Below, piece by piece: positions 26,726 through 35,127 of a stretch of 64,000 bases of DNA. The notes below the pieces were generated by a model. That model had not been told where the DNA came from, did no database searches, and worked only from the letters and a program-made list of their open reading frames with translations. The first letter of the stretch is position 1. Each line of letters begins with the position of its first letter. Both the position numbers and the translations under genes were made by a program. Source of the stretch: Bacillus sp. CH30_1T (GTDB lineage Bacteria; Bacillota; Bacilli; Bacillales; Bacillaceae_B); the NCBI RefSeq assembly GCF_008364765.1, contig NZ_VTUY01000003.1, positions 125,657-189,656 on the forward strand. The letters run 5' to 3'.

Positions 26726-27601
26726 ATGAAAACGAAAGTTGCTATAATCGGGTCTGGGAATATAGGTACAGATTTAATGAAGAAATTGCTTCGTTCAGAT
26801 GTATTGGAAATAACGGCTATGATTGGTATTGACTCAAATTCAGAAGGATTAAGAATGGCACAGGAACATGGTCTTTCAACTTTTTCGAATGGGTTGGATG
26901 GATTCTTAGAAAGACATGAATTGGCAGATGTATTATTTGATGCAACATCTGCAAAAGCACATCATCACCATGCTGAAGTATTAAAAAATCTCGGTAAAAA
27001 GGTGATTGATCTTACCCCTGCTGCTATCGGTCCCTTTGTTGTTCCACCTGTAAACTTACACGAGCATTTACATGAACAAAATGTAAATATGATCACATGT
27101 GGAGGGCAAGCGACCATTCCCATCGTGCACAGTATAAATTCAGTGACTGAAGTGGAGTATGCAGAAATTGTTGCCACAATATCCAGTAGAAGTGCGGGTC
27201 CTGGCACAAGAGCTAATATTGATGAATTTACAGTTACAACAGCTAAAGGTCTTGAAGTGATTGGAGGAGCTGAAAATGGAAAAGCGATTATCATTCTTAA
27301 TCCAGCTGAACCTCCAATCTTAATGAGGGACACGGTTTATTGTTTAGTAAAAGGAAATGTAAATCAAAAAGAGATTACTCAATCTATCAAAAACATGGTA
27401 CAGAGAGTGAGTGAATATGTTCCTGGATACCGCCTTCGAACAGATCCTATTTTTGAAGACAATAAAGTGACGGTTTTCCTTGAAGTAGAGGGCTCTGGTG
27501 ACTACTTACCGAGTTATGCCGGAAACCTGGATATCATGACTTCGTCTGCAGTGAAAGTAGGGGAAGAACTAGCTAAATATGTAATGACTCAGCAGACATA
27601 A
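26726..27601 (+). CDS. acylating acetaldehyde dehydrogenase (DmpF/MhpF-like)
   Basis: A 291-residue enzyme with an N-terminal NAD-binding motif [15 protein letters not shown], the catalytic Cys in [18 protein letters not shown] near residue 130, [17 protein letters not shown] and the C-terminal [13 protein letters not shown]. It oxidises acetaldehyde with NAD+ and CoA to acetyl-CoA, receiving acetaldehyde through a channel from the partner aldolase encoded next. Full family length. It starts 12 nt after the hydratase with AAGGAGGAAAAGAA. The complex keeps toxic acetaldehyde from escaping, so tight gene pairing is expected. Confidence 0.92.
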   Translation: MKTKVAIIGSGNIGTDLMKKLLRSDVLEITAMIGIDSNSEGLRMAQEHGLSTFSNGLDGFLERHELADVLFDATSAKAHHHHAEVLKNLGKKVIDLTPAAIGPFVVPPVNLHEHLHEQNVNMITCGGQATIPIVHSINSVTEVEYAEIVATISSRSAGPGTRANIDEFTVTTAKGLEVIGGAENGKAIIILNPAEPPILMRDTVYCLVKGNVNQKEITQSIKNMVQRVSEYVPGYRLRTDPIFEDNKVTVFLEVEGSGDYLPSYAGNLDIMTSSAVKVGEELAKYVMTQQT

Positions 27602-27637
27602 AAATTCACCTCGAGTAAATGAGAAAGGAGAATGAGT

Positions 27638-28654
27638 GTGACAAATAGGGATATTACTGTGACAGAGGTAGCTTTAAGAGACGGCAGTCATGCTATCGGT
27701 CACAGCTATACAGTAGATCAAGTAATAAATGTAGCAAAAGGCTTAGATGAAGCAAACGTTCCTTATATTGAAGTCTCGCATGGAGATGGTTTAGGGGGTT
27801 CCTCCCTGCAGTACGGGCTTTCAAAGACAAATGAATTTGATTTGATATCAGCTGCTGTTTCGGTATGCAGACAAGCAAAGATAGGGGTTTTGCTCCTACC
27901 GGGAATAGGAACGGTTAAAGAATTGAAAAAGGCAGAGCAAGCAGGAGCAAGGCTCGCTCGTATTGCTACCCATGTGACAGAAGCTGATGTATCGAAACAA
28001 CATATTCAAACGGCAAAAGAATTGGGTATGGAAACGGTCGGTTTCTTGATGATGGCTCACATGGCACCCATTGACAAATTAATACAACAAGCGAAATTAA
28101 TGGAAAGCTATGGGGCGGATACCATTTATATTGTTGATTCTGCAGGGGCCATGCTTCCTCATGAAGTAAGGGAAAGAGTGAAAGCATTAAAGCAAAGCCT
28201 CCATTCAAATATTGGATTTCATGCACATAATAATCTTTCACTGGCGATGGCCAATACTCTTACAGCAATAGAAGAAGGAGCAACCTGGGTCGACGGGAGT
28301 GTCCGGTGTTTAGGCGCAGGTGCTGGAAATACCCAAACAGAAGTATTGATCTCGATACTGGATCGCATGAACATTGAGACTGGAATCGATCATTATAAAA
28401 TGATGGATTTGGCAGAGGATATTGTAGCCCCCATTCTAGAAAAACCACAAGAAATTACAAAAGGTAGTTTAATTCTGGGCTATGCAGGTGTCTATTCGAG
28501 TTTCTTACTCCATGCACAAAAAGCGGCCAGGAAATTCAATGTTGATCCAAGAGATATTTTAGTGGAATTAGGTAGACGGGGGGTTGTTGGAGGACAAGAA
28601 GATATGATTGTAGACGTTGCCAGCGAATTATCAAAGAAAGCTACTGTATTGTAG
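27638..28654 (+). CDS. 4-hydroxy-2-oxovalerate aldolase (DmpG/MhpE-like)
   Basis: A 338-residue HMGL-like TIM-barrel aldolase with TEVALRDGSHAIGHSYTVDQV (Arg-Asp at the metal site), VSHGDGLGGSSLQYG, the metal-binding GFHAHNNLSLAMAN and the C-terminal communication domain GRRGVVGGQEDMIVD. It cleaves 4-hydroxy-2-oxovalerate to pyruvate and acetaldehyde. ATG 27632 is only 1 nt from AAAGGAG, whereas GTG 27638 lies 7 nt away and is preferred. It forms the usual pair with the acylating dehydrogenase. Confidence 0.92.
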   Translation: MTNRDITVTEVALRDGSHAIGHSYTVDQVINVAKGLDEANVPYIEVSHGDGLGGSSLQYGLSKTNEFDLISAAVSVCRQAKIGVLLLPGIGTVKELKKAEQAGARLARIATHVTEADVSKQHIQTAKELGMETVGFLMMAHMAPIDKLIQQAKLMESYGADTIYIVDSAGAMLPHEVRERVKALKQSLHSNIGFHAHNNLSLAMANTLTAIEEGATWVDGSVRCLGAGAGNTQTEVLISILDRMNIETGIDHYKMMDLAEDIVAPILEKPQEITKGSLILGYAGVYSSFLLHAQKAARKFNVDPRDILVELGRRGVVGGQEDMIVDVASELSKKATVL

Positions 28655-28667
28655 AAAGGAGATAAAA

Positions 28668-29468
28668 ATGGAAACTAAAACACAAAACTTAAAAAAATTA
28701 GCGGAAAACATAGATTTTCATCAGGTAAAAGGAATTGAGATGGATAAGATTACACTGGCTTATCCCAACTTAACGGTTGATGAATCCTATGAAATTCAGA
28801 AATTATGGGAACAATGTGCCCTTCAAAGGGGAGATCATAAAATTGGGTGGAAAATGGGTTTAACGAGTGTCGCAAAACAACAATCGGTTGGTGTGAATGA
28901 ACCAATTTATGGGAGACTAACTCGATCAATGGAGATCAATCAAGACTCTCTCTCTCTTCAAGGATTGATCCATCCCAGAGTTGAACCGGAAATTGCATTT
29001 GTAATGAAGAAAGCTTTAAAGGGAAGCAACCTGACACCTCGGGATGTTTGGAGTGCTACAGAATTTATCATGCCTTCAGTGGAAGTTATTGATAGCCGAT
29101 ATAAAAATTTCTCTTTTACATTAGTGGATGTAGTGGCAGATAATGCTTCTTCTTCTCGTTTTATACTGAGTGATCAAGCATATTCCCCTTTGAGCCATTC
29201 ACTTGAAAATCTGGAAGTTTCCATGTTTAGAAATGGAGAAGAAGTTCAATCTGGTCAAGGGTCTGCTGTCTTAGGGCACCCGGTCAAATCCATTATTGAA
29301 TTAGCCAAAATGTTGGATCGAGATGGTCTGGGCATTGAAGCAGGGATGGTTATTTTAACGGGAGGAATAACCGAAGCGATCAATATCTATGATGGTGACT
29401 CTTTGAAGGTTGATTTTGGTCCCCTTGGATTCATTGGTTTTAATGTGTGTAAAGGGGAGGATGAATAA
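28668..29468 (+). CDS. 4-oxalocrotonate decarboxylase (DmpH-like)
   Basis: A 266-residue paralog of the hydratase 2.7 kb upstream, sharing GWKMGLTSVAKQQSVGVNEPIYG, HPRVEPEIAFVM, MPSVEVIDSRY and DNASSSRFILSD. By gene order (dmpH position, directly before the tautomerase) it should decarboxylate 2-oxo-3-hexenedioate to 2-hydroxypenta-2,4-dienoate; in known systems decarboxylase and hydratase form a complex. A frame open from 28617 overlaps the aldolase gene, but AAAGGAGATAAAA sets ATG 28668. The two paralogs could be swapped in function; sequence reading alone does not settle this. Confidence 0.8.
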   Translation: METKTQNLKKLAENIDFHQVKGIEMDKITLAYPNLTVDESYEIQKLWEQCALQRGDHKIGWKMGLTSVAKQQSVGVNEPIYGRLTRSMEINQDSLSLQGLIHPRVEPEIAFVMKKALKGSNLTPRDVWSATEFIMPSVEVIDSRYKNFSFTLVDVVADNASSSRFILSDQAYSPLSHSLENLEVSMFRNGEEVQSGQGSAVLGHPVKSIIELAKMLDRDGLGIEAGMVILTGGITEAINIYDGDSLKVDFGPLGFIGFNVCKGEDE

Positions 29469-29470
29469 GG

Positions 29471-29650
29471 GTGCCGATTGCTTATCTTCATATTCTCGAA
29501 GGCAGGAGTCCCGAAGTAAAAGAAGAGCTTGTAAAATCTCTGACTCAGTCTATTTGTGAATGTTTAAAAACAAACCCGGAACAAGTAAGAATTTTAATAA
29601 ATGAAGTTCCAAAGGGGAATTGGGCAGTTGGTGGAACGTTGAAAGAATAG
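29471..29650 (+). CDS. 4-oxalocrotonate tautomerase
   Basis: A 59-residue protein translated from GTG 29471. After removal of the initiator Met it begins with the catalytic Pro1 (PIAYLHILEGRSPEVKEE); Arg11 and Arg39 (EQVRILINEV) are at the canonical positions, and position 50, Phe in the Pseudomonas enzyme, is Trp here (KGNWAVGG). It converts 2-hydroxymuconate to 2-oxo-3-hexenedioate, the step between RidA-type deamination and decarboxylation. It begins 2 nt after the decarboxylase stop, with AAGGG just upstream inside that junction. Confidence 0.9.
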   Translation: MPIAYLHILEGRSPEVKEELVKSLTQSICECLKTNPEQVRILINEVPKGNWAVGGTLKE

Positions 29651-29685
29651 TAAGTATTTAAGGTTATTATTTATTGGAGGTGCTA

Positions 29686-30225
29686 ATGGTGCAAACACTT
29701 CATGGTCAGTCATTAACATTGCCTCAGTCGATCATAACAATTGGGGCCTTTGACGGTGTACACAAAGGACATCAATCTGTGATTACTCATGTCGTACATG
29801 AAAGCAAAAAAAGAGGTATTCCAAGTGTAGTGTATACTTTTGATCCACCACCTCGCGCTTATTTCCAAGGTGCTAAAATTCTTACCACCTTGGATGAGAA
29901 GTTGGAACGTATAGAGTCTCTGGGTGTTGATTATGCCGTTATAGCCAGTTTCAATAAAGAGTACCTAAAACAATCATCTTCCCAATTTATAAACATTCTA
30001 ATGAGTTTTCACCCGGAAGAAATATTTGTTGGGAACGATTTTAGATTTGGTAATGGTAGAAAAGGCAATGTGGAAATGCTCAGGAAATCTTTTAATGTAA
30101 GCACAATGAATCCTGTTTGTTGCGAGCAAGGATCAATAATTTCCTCAACTAGAATCAGAAAGCTTATCGAGCAAGGAGAACATTTCGAAGCTAGTAATCT
30201 GTTAGGGTTACATCTGCAACTTTAG
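29686..30225 (+). CDS. free-standing FMN adenylyltransferase (RibF N-terminal domain only)
   Basis: A 179-residue protein matching only the FAD synthetase half of bifunctional RibF: ITIGAFDGVHKGHQSVI (nucleotidyltransferase GxFDGxHxGH), YTFDPPPRAYF, EEIFVGNDFRFGNGRKGN and the ISSTRIRKLIEQGEHFEASNLLG end. The riboflavin kinase domain (about 120 residues in RibF) is absent; the gene stops cleanly at the domain border. It would make FAD from FMN. Placed in the cluster, it should supply FAD to the hydroxylase; the Geobacillus NG80-2 anthranilate cluster has a bifunctional RibF in that role. GGAGG sets ATG 29686, with TTG 29674 too close. Confidence 0.85.
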   Translation: MVQTLHGQSLTLPQSIITIGAFDGVHKGHQSVITHVVHESKKRGIPSVVYTFDPPPRAYFQGAKILTTLDEKLERIESLGVDYAVIASFNKEYLKQSSSQFINILMSFHPEEIFVGNDFRFGNGRKGNVEMLRKSFNVSTMNPVCCEQGSIISSTRIRKLIEQGEHFEASNLLGLHLQL

Positions 30226-30252
30226 AGAATGCATTCATTGGATTTTCAATAA

Positions 30253-30267
30253 TTGAAAACGCTTTAA
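30253..30267. promoter_or_regulatory. cre-like site (CcpA) before the TRAP genes
   Basis: TTGAAAACGCTTTAA fits WTGNAANCGNWNNCW with one mismatch (A for C at position 14), the same mismatch as the site before the IclR gene. It is 18 nt upstream of the dctP start. Confidence 0.5.
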
Positions 30268-30284
30268 TAATGAATGAGGGGGAA

Positions 30285-31316
30285 ATGAAAGTGAAAAGTT
30301 TGAAAAAATGGGGATTAAACTTGTTGAGTCTTCTTCTTATATTAGGTGTATTGGGTGCTTGCGGTTCTGGAGATTCAGAAAAAAGCAGTGGAACTGATGA
30401 TAATAAGGGAAAAACGTATAGCTTTAAATTAGCTCATATTACACCACCGAGTCATATGTGGCATAAAGGGGCAGAAAAATTTAAAGAAGAGCTGGAAAAG
30501 AGATCAGAAGGTCGTATGAAAGTGGAAATTTATCCATCAAGTCAGTTAGGAACGGAAGCAGATATGGTAGAGCAAATCGCTGCCGGCTCAGTTGATTTTG
30601 GTTTGATAACAGCTGCATATATGAGCTCAAGGGAACCTTCATTTGCTGCGTGGTTTACTCCTTATGCCTTTGAAGATTTAAATGCGGCGAATGAAGCAAG
30701 AGATTCAGGGATAGCAAAGAATATTCTCAATACGATAGATAAGCAAGGTCTAGTTGGCCTGGACTATTTATTCGCCGGCCAACGAGTGATGTTGTTTAAA
30801 GATAAAGAAGTGAAGAACCCATCAGATATGGAGGGGTTAAAACTGCGTGTTACACCTAGTCCACCAATGCAGGATTTCTATCAATTCTCCGGTGCTTCTA
30901 CTGAGAGGCTCCCATTACCGGAAGTATATTCTGCCGTTCAAACAGGTGTAATTGATGGAATGGACATGGACTTGGATGCAGCCATCACCAATAAATATCA
31001 TGAGGTAGTTAAATATGGAGCGGTGACTAATCACATGGTTTGGCCTGCAGTGGCCATGATGAATAAAGGAACATTCGAAGGACTGTCTGAAGAAGACCAA
31101 CAAATTGTCCGTGAATCCATGGCGGCAGCCGCAGATTTCGCAGCAACTACAAGAGCTGGACAAGAAGAAGAATTCAAACAAACCCTAAAAGATGAAGGTA
31201 TGAAAATCTACGAACTTGATTCTGAAGTTTTTAAAGAACAGATGAAGCAGTTTGATGAGAAATATGGTCCGACAGATCCACTTATTCAAGAGTTTATTGA
31301 TACCTTCCGTAAATAA
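30285..31316 (+). CDS. TRAP transporter substrate-binding lipoprotein (DctP)
   Basis: A 343-residue DctP-family binding protein. The N terminus is a lipoprotein signal (LLSLLLILGVLGACGSGD, lipobox LGAC), as expected for a Gram-positive TRAP receptor anchored to the membrane. Mature features are FKLAHITPPSHMWHKGAEKF, YPSSQLGTEADMVEQIAAGSVDF, the substrate-contact region GLKLRVTPSPPMQDFY and LPLPEVYSAVQTGVIDGMDMD. It should capture an organic acid for uptake by the two membrane subunits that follow; an aromatic carboxylate such as anthranilate is suggested only by context. ATG 30285 is chosen; ATG 30270 and GTG 30291 are alternatives around GAGGGGG. Confidence 0.87.
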   Translation: MKVKSLKKWGLNLLSLLLILGVLGACGSGDSEKSSGTDDNKGKTYSFKLAHITPPSHMWHKGAEKFKEELEKRSEGRMKVEIYPSSQLGTEADMVEQIAAGSVDFGLITAAYMSSREPSFAAWFTPYAFEDLNAANEARDSGIAKNILNTIDKQGLVGLDYLFAGQRVMLFKDKEVKNPSDMEGLKLRVTPSPPMQDFYQFSGASTERLPLPEVYSAVQTGVIDGMDMDLDAAITNKYHEVVKYGAVTNHMVWPAVAMMNKGTFEGLSEEDQQIVRESMAAAADFAATTRAGQEEEFKQTLKDEGMKIYELDSEVFKEQMKQFDEKYGPTDPLIQEFIDTFRK

Positions 31317-31342
31317 TAGATTAGCAATAGGGGGTCAAAATC

Positions 31343-31816
31343 ATGAAAGCGATAAGTAACGGCATTTCTTATATAGAAAAGATACTGTCAATGATCCTGA
31401 TGTTTTCGATGGCCGTTATCGTAACGTTAGCAGTCGGTTTTCGTTATATCCTTAATTCCCCATTATCATGGGCAGGAGAAGTGTCTATATTTCTGCTGAT
31501 TTGGATTAGTTTTATAGGGGGGAGCTTGGGGCTGAAGTATAAGTCCCAAGCCTCCGTCACAATCTTATTAGAATATGTCTCTTCAAAAGTTAAAAGGATC
31601 ATTCTTATTTTAGGGCATATGATTATGCTCGTTTTTCTCGTTCTCTTAATCTATTACAGCGTTAGTTGGATTTTATCACCTAGTGTTGCTTATCAAAAAT
31701 CCACATCCATGTTAATACCAATGTGGATTCCCTATTCAGCAGTACCATTGGGTCTTTCATTTGCCGGTATCCATGTATTATCTAACCTCTTTGAGTTGGT
31801 GAAGGAGGGGAAGTAA
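31343..31816 (+). CDS. TRAP transporter small membrane subunit (DctQ)
   Basis: A 157-residue protein with four hydrophobic segments (about 13-33, 48-64, 88-108, 128-148) and the DctQ marks FRYILNSPLSWAGEVSIFLLIWISFIG and SLGLKYKSQASV. It bridges the binding protein and the large permease. GGGGGTC precedes ATG. Its stop abuts the TTG start of the permease, so the two are coupled. Confidence 0.88.
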   Translation: MKAISNGISYIEKILSMILMFSMAVIVTLAVGFRYILNSPLSWAGEVSIFLLIWISFIGGSLGLKYKSQASVTILLEYVSSKVKRIILILGHMIMLVFLVLLIYYSVSWILSPSVAYQKSTSMLIPMWIPYSAVPLGLSFAGIHVLSNLFELVKEGK

Positions 31817-33097
31817 TTGACAATATTAGTGGTCTTTTGTTTCTTTATACTCCTCTTTATGTCTGTACCTATCTCCCTTGTACTGGGAATCACAACCGTA
31901 CTCTATTTTCTAGTAGTAGGAAACGTAACACTTCTGTCCTCTACTCCCATGAGACTATACTCAGGGTTGGATAATTTTGGTTTGCTGGCCATTCCTTTAT
32001 TTATGCTGGCTGGAGAGTTAATGAATGGTGGTGGTATCACTACAAGGTTAGTAAAGTTTGCAAGAGTCTTAATCGGTCATGTTAGAGGCGGACTCGCGTA
32101 TGTCACGATTATTGCTAACATGTTTTTAGCTTCCATACTGGGATCAGCTAATGCTCAGGCTGCCATGATGAGTAAAGTAATGGTTCCCGAAATGGAAAAA
32201 GAAGGATACGACAGAGAGTTTTCGTCAGCATTAACATTAGCCTCTTCCATAGTAGCTCCAATCATTCCGCCCAGCATGATCTTTATCATCTATGGAACTC
32301 TATCTGGTACTTCCATTGGTGGTTTGTTCATGGCGGGAATCATTCCAGGTATCATGTATGGAATCGGTTTTATCAGCTTAATTGCCTTCCTTGGGTATAA
32401 ATATAATTTTAAGAAGTCGACAAGAGCTTCTGCTAAAGAAATAATGACGAGTTCATTAAGTGTTCTTCCGGCATTACTTGTTCCATTCATTATTATATTT
32501 GGAATATTGAGTGGAGCATTTACAGCCACGGAGTCTGCTGCTATCGCCTCACTAATAGCCTTTATTGTAGGAATGTTATTCTATAGGGAACTAAAGTGGA
32601 GAAAAATCCCTGGTATTTTAGTGAATACAGTGACGGCAACAGCGACGGTTACTTTTTTAATTGCAATGGCCAATATCTTTGGCTGGATGATAGCATTTGA
32701 ACAAATCCCACAAGCGATCGTAACGCAAATGACATCCTTATCAGATAACCCTTTTGTTTTCCTGTTATTGGTGAATATACTACTGCTATTACTAGGTGCG
32801 GTACTGGATGGAATAGCGGCCTTAATCATATTAGTACCTGTTTTTATGCCTCTAATCACGGCATTTGAAATCGATCCGATTCATTTTGGAGTCATCATTT
32901 GTATTAATCTCACCATAGGTCTTCTCACACCTCCTGTAGGGACAGGTTTATTCATTGTTTCCTCGATAGCAGATGTGAAATTTGAAAGACTGGTAAAGGC
33001 AACCATGCCATTTCTCATGATGGGGATATTCATCTTATTTATCATTACCTATTGGGAAGGGGCTGTAATGTGGATTCCGAATAAGCTTGGACTATAG
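31817..33097 (+). CDS. TRAP transporter large permease (DctM)
   Basis: A 426-residue DctM permease with about 12 membrane helices. Recognisable stretches are LLAIPLFMLAGELMNGGGITTRLVKFA, ANMFLASILGSANAQAAMMSKVMVPEM, ASSIVAPIIPPSMIFIIYGTLSGTSIGGLF and the C-terminal INLTIGLLTPPVGTGLFIVSSIADV. It moves the substrate with Na+ across the membrane. TTG start directly after the dctQ stop, with GGAGGGG at 31804-31810. It is the last gene of the block; a terminator lies 120 nt downstream. Confidence 0.9.
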   Translation: MTILVVFCFFILLFMSVPISLVLGITTVLYFLVVGNVTLLSSTPMRLYSGLDNFGLLAIPLFMLAGELMNGGGITTRLVKFARVLIGHVRGGLAYVTIIANMFLASILGSANAQAAMMSKVMVPEMEKEGYDREFSSALTLASSIVAPIIPPSMIFIIYGTLSGTSIGGLFMAGIIPGIMYGIGFISLIAFLGYKYNFKKSTRASAKEIMTSSLSVLPALLVPFIIIFGILSGAFTATESAAIASLIAFIVGMLFYRELKWRKIPGILVNTVTATATVTFLIAMANIFGWMIAFEQIPQAIVTQMTSLSDNPFVFLLLVNILLLLLGAVLDGIAALIILVPVFMPLITAFEIDPIHFGVIICINLTIGLLTPPVGTGLFIVSSIADVKFERLVKATMPFLMMGIFILFIITYWEGAVMWIPNKLGL

Positions 33098-33216
33098 ATT
33101 ACAAAATGTTATGAGATCTGTTTACTCGTGTGACTCGAGCCAACTTTCCGTGATCATACAGATTATCTGTTCAGACTCGTTTCCAATGCGATTTTTGCAC
33201 AATAAGAAAATGGAAG

Positions 33217-33243
33217 AGCCGTCCAAATTGGGCGGCTTTTTTT
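33217..33243 (+). terminator. terminator after the TRAP genes
   Basis: AGCCGTCC (33217-33224) pairs with GGGCGGCT (33230-33237), then seven T. It closes the accessory block. Confidence 0.85.
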
Positions 33244-33310
33244 CTACAAGATACTTGTATTAATACTATTCTTTATATAGAATATATTTTGAATACTTTT
33301 AATAGTTTGA

Positions 33311-33328
33311 TGAATGACCATTCATTCA
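33311..33328. promoter_or_regulatory. FadR (YsiA)-type operator before lcfB
   Basis: TGAATGACCATTCATTCA has perfect 7-bp arms TGAATGA/TCATTCA and differs from the B. subtilis FadR consensus TGAATGAMTANTCATTCA at one central base. It lies 28 nt before the lcfB start. B. subtilis lcfB belongs to the FadR regulon. Confidence 0.8.
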
Positions 33329-33355
33329 GTTTATCTGAAAAGGGGAGGGATACAA

Positions 33356-34912
33356 TTGAATATCGCAACACGGTTAGACCAAATCGCTCAAGAGAAAGCA
33401 GATAAAACAGCTTATCATTTCTTAAATACCTCCAGTACATACGGGGAATTAAATGCAGCTGTATCGACATTTGCAAGCGGCTTAGAGCAATTGGGTCTGA
33501 AAAAAGGGGATCACATCGCGCTTGTATTAGGGAATTCACCACATTTCGTCATTGGATTATATGGGGCATTACGAATGGGGTTAAAGGTGATACCGATCAA
33601 TCCGATCTACACACCGGATGAAATTGGCTACATTCTGAAAAATGGTGACGTGAAAGCAATCGTCACACTGGATTTGCTTGTACCATTAATCGAAAAGATG
33701 CAGCATCTTTTATCTGATGTGGAGCATTTCATCATTTGTGAATCAGGGGATGAACGAGCGGAGGATATCGATTTAGAGAAAATCTCGCTTGCATATCCTA
33801 AAATGAAATCGTTTACAGGTGTTCTCGGGAAAGGTGATCCTGCGTTTAAGGGGGAGGAAGTGGATGAAAATGAGGTAGCCATCATCCTTTACACCTCCGG
33901 AACGACGGGGAAACCGAAAGGCGCCATGCTGACGCACAAAAATATTTATTCCAATGCAACCGATGTTGGCGGCTATTTACGAATGAATGAAGATGATCGC
34001 GTCGTAACAGCTCTGCCAATGTTCCACGTATTCTGTTTGACAGTGGTATTGAATGCTCCATTGATGACAGGGGCGACCCTTTTAATCGTTCCGCGCTTCA
34101 GTCCAAAAGCCATTTTTGAACTGTCGAAGGCCTATCAGCCAACCGTATTTGCTGGCGTACCAACTATGTACAACTTCCTGTTCCAGTATCCCGAAGGAAA
34201 TCCAGAAGACTTATCATCTCTCCGTCTCTGTATTTCAGGTGGCGCTTCCCTTCCGGTGGCCCTCTTGAAAAACTTTGAAAAGAAATTCAACGTCATGATT
34301 TCTGAAGGCTACGGCTTATCGGAAGCTTCGCCTGTAACATGCTTCAACCCGTTGGATCGACCAAGAAAGCCGGGTTCAATCGGAACATCGATCATGAACC
34401 TGGAGAACAAAGTCGTCGATGAACTTGGAGAAGAAGTTCCAGTCGGACAAGTCGGCGAACTGATTGTCAAAGGCCCGAATGTGATGAAGGGCTATTACAA
34501 AATGGAAGAAGAAACAGCCGCAACGATCCGAGACGGCTGGTTATACACAGGTGACCTTGCCCGGATGGATGAAGAAGGCTACTTCTATATTGTGGACCGT
34601 AAGAAAGAACTGATCATCGTCGGGGGGTACAATGTCTACCCACGCGAAGTCGAAGAAGTGCTATACAACCATCCTGGAATTGTAGAAGCAGCGGTCATCG
34701 GTGTCCCTCATCCGGAACTGGGTGAAGCCGTCACCAGCTATGTTGTGAAAAGTGATTCATCCTTAACGGACCAGGACGTACTGGAGTATTGTAAAGAGCA
34801 TCTTGCCAAGTACAAGATGCCAGCATCGATTGAGTTCATTGATGAGCTGCCGAAGAATACAACAGGAAAGATTTTAAGAAGGGCGCTGAAGGAACAAGTT
34901 CTTCAATCATAA
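33356..34912 (+). CDS. lcfB: long-chain fatty acid-CoA ligase LcfB
   Basis: A 518-residue AMP-forming acyl-CoA synthetase close to B. subtilis LcfB (YhfL). Motifs are [17 protein letters not shown] (P-loop), [52 protein letters not shown] (A8 region) and the acylation Lys in [12 protein letters not shown]. It activates fatty acids for beta-oxidation in the cytosol. An in-frame ATG at 33314 lies inside the operator, whereas AGGGGAGGG at 33340-33348 fits TTG 33356. Probably derepressed by long-chain acyl-CoA through FadR. Confidence 0.93.
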   Translation: MNIATRLDQIAQEKADKTAYHFLNTSSTYGELNAAVSTFASGLEQLGLKKGDHIALVLGNSPHFVIGLYGALRMGLKVIPINPIYTPDEIGYILKNGDVKAIVTLDLLVPLIEKMQHLLSDVEHFIICESGDERAEDIDLEKISLAYPKMKSFTGVLGKGDPAFKGEEVDENEVAIILYTSGTTGKPKGAMLTHKNIYSNATDVGGYLRMNEDDRVVTALPMFHVFCLTVVLNAPLMTGATLLIVPRFSPKAIFELSKAYQPTVFAGVPTMYNFLFQYPEGNPEDLSSLRLCISGGASLPVALLKNFEKKFNVMISEGYGLSEASPVTCFNPLDRPRKPGSIGTSIMNLENKVVDELGEEVPVGQVGELIVKGPNVMKGYYKMEEETAATIRDGWLYTGDLARMDEEGYFYIVDRKKELIIVGGYNVYPREVEEVLYNHPGIVEAAVIGVPHPELGEAVTSYVVKSDSSLTDQDVLEYCKEHLAKYKMPASIEFIDELPKNTTGKILRRALKEQVLQS

Positions 34913-34916
34913 AAAA

Positions 34917-34952
34917 AGAAGATGTTCAGTGGATCACTGAGCATCTTTTTGC
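34917..34952 (+). terminator. terminator of lcfB
   Basis: AAGATGTTCAGTG pairs with CACTGAGCATCTT around a GAT-containing loop, followed by T. Confidence 0.85.
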
Positions 34953-35127
34953 GCTCAATTCAGCTTTTTACCATCTAACAAGCACATCTCCATTATGGGT
35001 AGCGGTGACATATCGTTTATGCACCTACCAGAGAGGTGTCTGGCACAATTAAAAAATGAAAGGGTTTTCTCGGTTTGTGTCGAATCATACATAAGGAGGA
35101 AACACTTAAAAAAAGGGGAGAACAAAT

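Noticed and set aside
33098-33310. Riboswitch or small RNA between dctM and lcfB
   Set aside because: Only a terminator hairpin and the FadR-type operator are recognisable; no known riboswitch core was seen.
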